Below are positions 57,801 through 60,000 of a stretch of 60,000 nucleotides of DNA, piece by piece. The stretch covers positions 5,150,501 to 5,210,500 of the forward strand of contig NC_088295.1 of the NCBI RefSeq assembly GCF_032854445.1, written 5' to 3'. Each line of letters begins with the position of its first letter. Position 1 is the stretch's first letter. This stretch comes from Liolophura sinensis. Its lineage: Eukaryota > Mollusca > Polyplacophora > Chitonida > Chitonidae. The notes beneath the pieces were generated by a model, which saw only the letters and a list, made by a program, of their open reading frames with translations, had not been told where the DNA came from and did not search any database. Both the position numbers and the translations under genes were made by a program.

Positions 57801-59143
57801 GGTCATATGTTTCCTAGAAAACCACTGTTCTAGGATATTTATGGTTATAGATTTTGTTTTTATAGGATTGGAATGTTTGTTGTTCTCAGATAACGAAAGA
57901 AGTGGGGAAGTGTAGGCCAGTGTATGATGCTATATATTCTGTCAGTGATGTGGCCTGTAAGGATGTCCTTAATCCTGTGGTGAGTGATCACCAGCAACAC
58001 TAAAGACACTGCTTAATTTAATATTACATAAAATGCTGCTCAATTCAATGTAACACCAAACACACTGCTCAATTCAATGTAACACTGGTCAATTCAATGT
58101 AACACACTGCTGTATTCAATGTAACACCAAACACATTGCTCAATTCACTCTAACACCAAACATACTGCTCAGCTCAATGTGACACTAAACACACAGCTCA
58201 ATTCAATGTAACACCAAACACACTGTTCAATTTAATGTAACAGACTGCTCAGTTCAGTGTAACACCAAACACACTGCTCAATTCAGTGTAACCCCAAACA
58301 CACTGTTTAGTTCAATGTAACACCAAACACACTGCTCAATGCAATGTAACACCAAACACACTGCTCAATTCAATGTAACCTCAAACACACTGTTCAATTC
58401 AATGTAACACCAAACACACAGCTCAATTCAATGTAACCTCAAACGCACAGCTCAATTCACTGTAACACCAAGCACACTGCTCAGTTCAGTGTAACACTGC
58501 TCAATTCAATGTAACAGACTGCTCAATTCAATGTAACAGACTGCTCAATTCAGTGTAACACCAAACACACAGCTCAATTCAATGTAACACCAAACACACT
58601 ACTCAATTCAGTGTAACACCAAACACACTGCTCAGTTCAATGTACATGTAACACCAAACACACAGCTCAGTTCAGTGTAACCCCAAACACACAGCTCAGT
58701 TCAGTGTAACACTGAACACACTGCTCAATTCAGTGTAACGCCATAGACAGTGTTCAGTTCAGTGTAACACCATAGGCAGTGTTCAGTTCAGTGTAACACC
58801 ATTTCGTTCGTGTTCAGTTCAGTTTGTGGGGGGACCCAACGACCATTCCTATGTTGCTAAATAACCCCAGTTATAACACTGGGCAGACGGGTGAAATCCT
58901 GGACATGGTTGAGATCAAATCCTAGGCCGTGCTAGGACCCACTGGAGTGGGGATCAGGAATACAACACTATCAGAATTCACAGAATACTTGTAGCTTTGT
59001 GTTTTATTTCAGAATGGCTTCTGGTTTAGCCTGGGCTGGGTGCTGTTTTTTATCATTCCGAGCATCATACTGGCTGTGAAATTGGCAGGTCTGTACAGGA
59101 AGGAAGATGAATATGTGCCTGGTACACGCATCCTGGATGACCT
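19828..59143 (+). CDS. PROM1: Prominin (CD133-like) pentaspan membrane glycoprotein, 23 exons, 3' end outside the window
   Basis: Prominins are cholesterol-binding glycoproteins of plasma-membrane protrusions, microvilli, cilia and photoreceptor discs. The exons listed below join without any phase conflict, giving about 840 codons; human PROM1 has 865. Predicted layout: signal peptide (about 1-25), N-terminal ectodomain, TM1 (about 105-127), Cys-rich loop (FCCCRCCGRC), TM2 (about 154-177), first large loop, TM3 (about 437-458), TM4 (about 487-510), second large loop, TM5 (about 799-820). Recognition rests on EYxxYWW before TM3, the Cys-rich loop after TM1, and the C-terminal KCRPV...FWF...AVKLA block. 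NxS/T sequons occur in both loops. An in-frame TAG precedes the ATG. The PROM1-versus-PROM2 assignment is not tested. Confidence 0.93.
20330..21062. repeat. Diverged CT-rich minisatellite, about 24-30-bp units
   Basis: Repeated ACTCTGCTAGGTTTCTCC-like words, variable in length. An older array that grades into the regular 58-bp array to its right. Confidence 0.8.
21063..21312. repeat. 58-bp tandem repeat, about 4.3 copies
   Basis: Units with CTGCTTGGATTCTTCCATAC, then TTGGTTTCCACTGCACCTTG and CCCAGTTTC(C/T)TCCATACT. Nearly identical copies, so recent. Overlapping open frames in four frames are by-products. Confidence 0.92.
24821..24849. repeat. (GT)n microsatellite
   Basis: About 14 GT units. 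Confidence 0.95.
27131..27153. repeat. C23 homopolymer
   Basis: Twenty-three consecutive C. The length is unreliable with most sequencing methods. Confidence 0.9.
27665..28845 (+). repeat. 47/48-bp minisatellite in prominin intron 1
   Basis: About 24 copies of a unit with CTAGGCTGTCAGGTA(A)GGTAAG then CTGTTGATTAGTATACATTA. Each unit has CAG|GTAGG or CAG|GTAAG, close to a 5' splice-site consensus. Two length variants differ by one A. Confidence 0.95.
29945..30175 (+). repeat. Dispersed repeat A, copy 2
   Basis: Homologous to 5870-6115 in the same orientation, with indels. See copy 1. Confidence 0.7.
31140..31255 (+). repeat. Dispersed repeat B, copy 2
   Basis: Homologous in ordered blocks to 6285-6390. 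Confidence 0.55.
31350..31408 (+). CDS. PROM1: Prominin exon 2
   Basis: 59 nt after an 11.3-kb intron; acceptor TTGTTCCAG, donor CCG|GTAAGT. The joined codon is Asn, giving the sequon NIS. Encodes ISVFFDGSFFSNPQETWKP, leading directly into TM1. The shorter spacing than in human leaves room for one missed exon in intron 1. Confidence 0.82.
31778..31983 (+). CDS. PROM1: Prominin exon 3: TM1, Cys-rich loop, start of TM2
   Basis: 206 nt. LAEYFVGFLVCGIFGLLFIV then IFPIVGLVFCCCRCCGRCGG, the cysteine-rich cytoplasmic loop typical of prominins (human FFCMCRCCNKCGG). Then CKRVSCGIALIVINTLSL. Donor CACT|GTAAGT. Confidence 0.95.
32416..32548 (+). CDS. PROM1: Prominin exon 4: end of TM2, start of loop 1
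   Basis: 133 nt. SAVVCLFFTNELLHVQTSDS then a helical segment ending YINESYL with an N-glycosylation sequon (NES). Donor TTG|GTAAGT. Confidence 0.92.
32935..33208 (+). mobile_element. SINE-like element ending in the TACGA...AAACCCC tail
   Basis: The body has CAGTATAATGCGAGTGGGTG and GTGTCATGTCTAGTGTCTTC, followed by TCATATGACTGA and the tail, then (CATA)7 at 33181-33208. The body resembles 54360-54610. In prominin intron 4. Confidence 0.7.
33236..33595 (+). mobile_element. Second SINE-like element with the same tail type
   Basis: A different body (CATGGTCAATCCTGGGTCGG, GGCATTAAGGAGATAGTGC) but a decayed copy of the same tail (CACTATATAACTGTAAAATT then GTTAAGTACAACATTAAGCC). Two bodies sharing one tail is typical of SINEs mobilised by the same LINE. 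Confidence 0.6.
33619..33712 (+). CDS. PROM1: Prominin exon 5
   Basis: 94 nt, acceptor TTTTACAG, donor AACT|GTAAGC. Encodes GLNDKTLELYDQKIWSPTPG then PHQGQLLQNIN. First extracellular loop; frame fits both neighbours. Confidence 0.85.
33879..33911. repeat. Perfect 15-bp inverted repeat with a 3-base loop
   Basis: GGCCTTTAGCCTTTT, loop AGA, then the exact reverse complement. In prominin intron 5. The stem is too short for a canonical miRNA precursor. Confidence 0.85.
34162..34745. repeat. 58-bp minisatellite in prominin intron 5
   Basis: About ten copies with ACTTACACACAGCCAGTTTT then ACTCACTGACAGCACTTGGC. Copies 4-7 share AGAACTAGGC, indicating block duplication. Confidence 0.95.
34746..34945. 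repeat. 15-bp minisatellite
   Basis: About 13 copies of CACACTACTTGGCCA-like units, directly abutting the 58-bp array. Confidence 0.9.
34998..35081 (+). CDS. PROM1: Prominin exon 6
   Basis: 84 nt, acceptor CTTTTCAG, donor CGAG|GTAATT. Encodes TAAGAVDQVLQKVNVTEALD then KAKVLSR, with sequon NVT. Confidence 0.87.
35290..36010. repeat. About 23-bp minisatellite with higher-order structure, prominin intron 6
   Basis: Units like TGTGGACTGTTCTCAGATGC. Between about 35560 and 35960 a block of about 138 bp is repeated nearly three times. The array fills most of the intron. Confidence 0.9.
36090..36295 (+). CDS. PROM1: Prominin exon 7
   Basis: 206 nt, acceptor ATGTTTCAG, donor CGG|GTGAGT. Long amphipathic stretch of loop 1 with the pair HCNKDVC, which matches the C...C position of human LCLVHPSSETC. 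Sequons NAT and NLT. Confidence 0.92.
36775..37215. repeat. About 182-bp tandem repeat, 2.5 copies
   Basis: Shared blocks GTACTGC...TATTGAGCT, TAGAGCACAATAACACG and GGGGAT(A/G)TTCCA followed by AAATTACC. In prominin intron 7. Confidence 0.75.
37270..37740 (+). mobile_element. SINE-like copy carrying an internal array
   Basis: Shares GAAGACCATTTGTCTCCCGT, GGGAAAGTTTGTCAGTAACT and a GTCTTGAGTTTGGCATTAAG tail with copies at 49150-49415 and 51720-51905. Its middle is expanded by the 32-bp array at 37534-37690. Confidence 0.65.
37534..37690. repeat. 32-bp tandem repeat inside a SINE
   Basis: About 4.8 copies with GTAGTGATTTACCTTGGGAA then CTCCCTCTTCCC. It corresponds to a single segment in the other copies of this element. 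Confidence 0.9.
37917..37985 (+). CDS. PROM1: Prominin exon 8
   Basis: 69 nt, phase 0: LDRLRNISSTVRNDVNVQRG then IDE. Acceptor CTTTCAG, donor GAG|GTAAGA. The donor is also the first base of a 34-bp minisatellite (see intron 8). Confidence 0.88.
37986..38733 (+). repeat. 34-bp minisatellite starting at the exon 8 donor
   Basis: About 22 units. The first base of unit 1 is the G of the authentic donor. Units run GTAAGAGAATAAACAATTTG then TAGTAATAGATCAG, so every junction reads ATCAG|GTAAGA. The unit end (GGAATAGATCAG) resembles the exon 8 end (GGAATAGACGAG). Confidence 0.95.
39287..39350 (+). CDS. PROM1: Prominin exon 9
   Basis: 64 nt: AESHITRVKESAKEKVQTEV then N plus one base. Acceptor TATACAG, donor AACA|GTAAGT. 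Confidence 0.87.
39483..39570 (+). mobile_element. tRNA-like sequence (probable SINE head)
   Basis: GTTGCCAAGTGGTTATG resembles a class II tRNA A box, and GGTTCAAACCC, about 60 bases later, a B box. The acceptor stem does not pair convincingly, so it is not called as a tRNA gene. Confidence 0.4.
39630..40693. repeat. 119-bp minisatellite in prominin intron 9
   Basis: Nine copies at a strict 119-bp period (one 120). Copies 2-5 alternate between two subtypes (CATTGGGAGG / CGTTGGGAAG), a 238-bp higher-order unit. The period is not a multiple of 3, so the recurring 60-codon open frames overlap and are artefacts. Confidence 0.97.
40700..41440. repeat. 68-bp minisatellite interrupted by a SINE
   Basis: About five copies with TTACATCGCACTTGTAATGT then ACTGTGCCAACA before 41029, resuming at 41321 for about 1.7 copies. 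The SINE at 41042-41307 splits one unit. Confidence 0.92.
41042..41307 (+). mobile_element. Full-length tRNA-derived SINE with target-site duplication
   Basis: Head GGGGGCCTCCGTGGCTCACT (pol III A box) and GTTCAAGTCC (B box), body with TTCCTCTCCGGCC and CACCATAATGCTGG, tail TCTTGAGTATGGCGTAAAAC and (AAAT)n. It is flanked by the 13-bp direct repeat TTCATCAGTTATC at 41029-41041 and 41308-41320. Confidence 0.95.
41639..41715 (+). CDS. PROM1: Prominin exon 10
   Basis: 77 nt: AVNIARKIREDIKSALESVQ then TQLKQ. Acceptor TATTTCAG, donor CAG|GTAATC. Confidence 0.87.
42172..42245 (+). CDS. PROM1: Prominin exon 11: end of loop 1
   Basis: 74 nt: VKIPASTQRSLNDAKIRVDE then YGKY plus TG, completed to Trp by exon 12. 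Human has EEYDSYWW here. The last 23 coding bases and the donor TG|GTGAGT are the first unit of the intron 11 minisatellite. Reading past the donor gives TGG TGA, an immediate stop. Confidence 0.92.
42222..43574 (+). repeat. 27-29-bp minisatellite derived from the exon 11-intron 11 junction
   Basis: About 45 units resembling GTTGATGAGTATGGGAAATA then CTG|GTGAGT. The first unit is the last 23 coding bases of exon 11 plus its donor; nearby units are identical to it over at least 20 bases. Most units carry GTGAGT; some carry GTGGGT. Large open frames on both strands here are repeat artefacts. Confidence 0.96.
43622..43675 (+). mobile_element. SINE tail fragment
   Basis: TCGTTATATGACTGAAAAAT then TGAGTACGACGTTAAACCCC, immediately after the intron 11 array. 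Confidence 0.7.
44137..44283 (+). CDS. PROM1: Prominin exon 12: TM3
   Basis: 147 nt. WYAGIGISCLCLLIVVFHYF then GLLYGFCGERPGEDAQCCHR and GMGANLLM. Parallels human [20 protein letters not shown] through GLLCGVCG. Acceptor TTTCCAAAG is pyrimidine-poor; donor GGC|GTGAGT. Confidence 0.93.
44300..44790. repeat. 24-bp minisatellite split by a SINE, prominin intron 12
   Basis: About eight copies of CACACCTTTACACCATGACT plus ACCT, interrupted at 44484-44746 and resuming for about two decayed copies. Confidence 0.9.
44484..44746 (+). mobile_element. Full-length tRNA-derived SINE with target-site duplication
   Basis: GGGGCCTCCGTGGCTCAGTT head, CTCAAGTACAGCTC (weakened B box), body, AAGTGAAATATTCTTGAGTA and an AAAT-type tail. 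It is flanked by the 13-bp repeat TACCTCACATCTT at 44471-44483 and 44746-44758. Same family as 41042-41307. Confidence 0.95.
45030..45159 (+). CDS. PROM1: Prominin exon 13: TM4
   Basis: 130 nt: GVGFSFLFGWLLMLVTVILF (human [20 protein letters not shown]), then VCRYMNSHNPQELQ. Donor CAG|GTAAGT. The last 52 coding bases are repeated about 17 times in the following intron. Confidence 0.95.
45160..46442 (+). repeat. 76-bp minisatellite repeating the 3' end of exon 13 with its donor
   Basis: About 17 units. Each begins GTAAGTTACAGC(A/T)GGGTGT, has a TCAG|GTACACTGAGG acceptor-like junction, then a near copy of the last 52 coding bases of exon 13 ending GAGCTCCAG or GAGCTCGAG, and again GTAAGT. Minus-strand open frames across it are artefacts. 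Confidence 0.97.
46765..46850 (+). CDS. PROM1: Prominin exon 14: start of loop 2
   Basis: 86 nt: VLDSLSDLLDLSSLYNSTER then KLTLASIL plus GA. Donor GA|GTGTGT is weak and coincides with the start of the 37-bp array. The phase fits exon 15 (Glu-Asp-Cys, as in human SDCKKN). Confidence 0.88.
46851..48042 (+). repeat. 37-bp minisatellite starting at the exon 14 donor
   Basis: About 32 units of GTGTACTGGTGCTGTACTCG then TATGCCACTGCTTAGTT. The array starts at the donor GTGTGTACTG itself. Confidence 0.95.
48100..48461 (+). repeat. 24-bp minisatellite of acceptor-like units ending at exon 15
   Basis: About 14 units of GTTTCTCAGTTTTGTGTATT then TACA, so TATTTACAG and TTTCTCAG recur. The authentic acceptor GTCTTTACAG is its right-hand end. 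Confidence 0.93.
48462..48543 (+). CDS. PROM1: Prominin exon 15
   Basis: 82 nt: DCENNTSVYEALQLQHVFDI then QKYLNLT. Human has [20 protein letters not shown]. Acceptor GTCTTTACAG abuts a 24-bp array of acceptor-like units. Confidence 0.94.
49150..49415 (+). mobile_element. SINE-like copy
   Basis: Shares GTAGACCACTTGTCTTCCAC, GTGGGAAAGTTTTCCAATAA and a TTCTTGAGTATGGCGTTAAG tail plus AAATAAATAAA with 37270-37740. It ends just before the exon 16 acceptor. Confidence 0.7.
49442..49585 (+). CDS. PROM1: Prominin exon 16
   Basis: 144 nt, phase 0: DLDKILDEISLVNLQVDELT through GEAGFQEINTTEYKSQ. Matches human SELESLKVNLN...DFAACGIDRMNYDSYLAQ in layout. Sequon NTT. Confidence 0.93.
49586..52351 (+). other. 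Prominin intron 16
   Basis: The longest prominin intron without a minisatellite. It contains three 18-bp copies of ATCATGGCTGCTGTGTGT (about 50010-50065) and the SINE-like copy at 51720-51905. Otherwise nothing recognised. Confidence 0.55.
51720..51905 (+). mobile_element. SINE-like copy
   Basis: AAAGACCACTTATCTTCCAC, GAATATGGTGTGCAT and TTGGGAAAGGTC, ending CTAAATAAATAAATGG. Same family as 37270-37740. Confidence 0.65.
52352..52453 (+). CDS. PROM1: Prominin exon 17
   Basis: 102 nt: IDQNLTSVNLYDLASTLERV then GTQLANSSTKSLHG. Human [20 protein letters not shown] is the counterpart. Sequons NLT and NSS. Donor GGG|GTATGT. Confidence 0.92.
52640..53895. repeat. 62-bp minisatellite in prominin intron 17
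   Basis: About 20 units: GTACTGTGTCTGTAGTGTTC, CTGTATGTGCTGTGTGTGAC, CAGATGTACTTACACTGTAC then AG. It ends about 85 bases before exon 18. Confidence 0.96.
53981..54079 (+). CDS. PROM1: Prominin exon 18
   Basis: 99 nt: PDHQGDLNRTLHNQSAQLRR then ISDTIIGQMKIQV. Sequons NRT and NQS. Acceptor TCTGACAG, donor GTG|GTATGT. Confidence 0.9.
54360..54610 (+). mobile_element. SINE-body fragments, tandem
   Basis: Three related blocks with ACTGTGACTGA(A/G)(T/G)GGGGTGTCC and AGTGTCTTCAGCATTG, similar to the body at 32935-33125 but without a tail. In prominin intron 18. Confidence 0.5.
54756..54806 (+). CDS. PROM1: Prominin exon 19
   Basis: 51 nt: TILNDSVNNLETKIDMK. Acceptor CATTTCAG, donor AAG|GTAGGA. 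Sequon NDS. Confidence 0.87.
54935..56340. repeat. 60-61-bp minisatellite in prominin intron 19
   Basis: About 22 highly similar copies: ATTTTCCACTTTACCAAATG, ATGGATGTAAATTGGTGAGT then GTCATCCAGCTCTAGC. Each unit has TTG|GTGAGT, a donor-like word. Copies decay after about 56220. Confidence 0.96.
56531..56611 (+). CDS. PROM1: Prominin exon 20
   Basis: 81 nt: SVTEQLINSIQEAENKFNTN then GTDILKN. Acceptor CAATTACAG, donor AAT|GTAAGT. Sequon NGT. Confidence 0.88.
56690..57345. repeat. About 43-bp minisatellite in prominin intron 20
   Basis: About 15 copies of GTGTACAGTCAGGTGTTCCT then GTTTAGCTTGGGTGTGAATA and TAG. Confidence 0.94.
57582..57650 (+). CDS. PROM1: Prominin exon 21
   Basis: 69 nt: ILPEETKKVKESVSSFAQDV then AHQ. 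Human has [20 protein letters not shown]. Acceptor GTCCTCAG, donor CAG|GTGAGA. Confidence 0.92.
57890..57979 (+). CDS. PROM1: Prominin exon 22
   Basis: 90 nt: ITKEVGKCRPVYDAIYSVSD then VACKDVLNPV. Human [20 protein letters not shown] then VFLCSYIIDPL. Both cysteines are conserved. Confidence 0.95.
57990..58810. repeat. About 29-bp minisatellite in prominin intron 22
   Basis: About 27 copies of AACACCAAACACACTGCTCA then ATTCAATGT. It starts about 15 bases after the exon 22 donor. Confidence 0.94.
59013..59143 (+). CDS. PROM1: Prominin exon 23: TM5 and start of the cytoplasmic tail
   Basis: 131 nt to the donor GACCT|GTAAGT: NGFWFSLGWVLFFIIPSIIL then AVKLAGLYRKEDEYVPGTRI and LDD. Human has LFWFGIG...[21 protein letters not shown]. 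Without splicing, the frame reads CTG TAA and stops at 59146. Human has a longer tail, so further exons probably lie to the right. Confidence 0.9.
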
Positions 59144-60000
59144 GTAAGTGACCTTGTTCACTTCTGTCTGTATAACACCACCTTTATGACACAACTGTTC
59201 TCTGTAACATTCTTCTAAATGATATCCAAGAACAGCAGTGGTTTGATTAAAGAATTAACATATCATTTTGTAAATATTGGGAAGTCATATCAATATTTTT
59301 ATGAAACTCTGACATAATCTAACAGTTGACGACTGTCTGAGAAAATCAAACACATTGGTGTAAATGAGTGTTTATTCCTGCACCCAGGTCCCCATACAGT
59401 GAACTCTGACCCCAGGTGATATATATATCTGCATGACTTGTCAGTTACACACACATGGCATCAGGGATAAGGGAAGGCATGGCATGTATCTGGATTGTAC
59501 CATGGAGGCTCGGCTTCAATAGTCACTGCCAGATTAAGGCTAGACAGGCCGCCAGGTGCAGAAGTTACACCTAACGTACCTTCTCATTAATTACGGACAC
59601 ATTGTCAGAAACTGTATACCATAGTGCTTTGTGAGGGCTGTTGTCTTAAGTAGTAAACTCTCTGTGGGGAGGAGGGGATTACCGGTAGTCAATCAGTGAC
59701 AAGCTGTCCCCACACCTCTGTCACGCCTTAGTGAGCCTCACCATCTTGGCATGAGGGTTAAGGACCGAGAAACAGACTGCCGTTTTTTTAAACATTCACT
59801 TTTTTCCATTGAACGTTTGTAAGAGGCAGGGATGGACTAAACACGTGTGTAATTACTGGTACTGTCCCAGCAAACAGAACGATTATCGGTGCCTCTCCGC
59901 CTGTATTTCAGCCCACATTGTCGTTGGCCTACTTACCCTGCATTTGACACAGATAACATTCAAACTCTTCGATGAGTATGTGAAATGGCTAGGAAATAAC
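59144..60000 (+). other. Prominin intron 23 or 3' UTR, right edge
   Basis: No exon or AATAAA polyadenylation signal seen. Read as an intron leading to tail exons outside the window. Confidence 0.45.

Noticed and set aside
58800-58935. tRNA-like B-box word in prominin intron 22
   Set aside because: GAGATCAAATCC is a poor match and no A box or acceptor stem is found.

Overview
This is animal (metazoan) nuclear DNA, most likely from a mollusc. It has multi-exon genes with GT-AG introns and tRNA-headed SINEs ending in a short conserved tail plus an (AAAT)n run. It also carries several copies of a tail centred on TCATATGACTGA / TACGACGTTAAACCCC, which I associate with bivalve and gastropod genomes. 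The clade is inferred from the repeats, not proven.

Two protein-coding genes can be assembled exon by exon. They are divergent, with about 4.1 kb between their start codons. (1) Minus strand, 15741 down to 4297: an orthologue of MAP2K4/MKK4, the dual-specificity kinase that activates JNK and p38. It has 12 coding exons and about 400 codons, with a JNK docking site, a full kinase domain and a C-terminal DVD-like region. One coding exon (10567-10626) is one base short of keeping frame, and a second possible first exon lies at 14779-14797. (2) Plus strand, 19828 to at least 59143: a prominin (PROM1/CD133-like) five-pass membrane glycoprotein. It has 23 exons and about 840 codons in the window. 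The C-terminal cytoplasmic tail is probably encoded beyond the right edge.

Layout: 1-4.1 kb, minisatellites and featureless DNA downstream of MAP2K4; 4.1-15.75 kb, MAP2K4; 15.75-19.8 kb, divergent intergenic region with CRE, AP-1, E-box and TATA-like sites and a long (AT)n tract; 19.8-60 kb, prominin.

The most unusual property is the prominin gene structure. Many of its introns hold a different minisatellite. Introns 8, 11 and 13 carry arrays whose unit spans the upstream exon-intron junction, so each unit repeats the 3' end of the coding exon together with its 5' splice site (about 22, 45 and 17 copies). Intron 14 is almost entirely two arrays, one starting at the donor and one running into the acceptor. 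The result is long runs of near-perfect decoy splice sites next to authentic ones. Two SINEs have landed inside such arrays with clean 13-bp target-site duplications, and one minisatellite has grown inside a SINE. No tRNA, rRNA, CRISPR, viral or bacterial-type genes were seen. Copy numbers and unit lengths are counted by eye.
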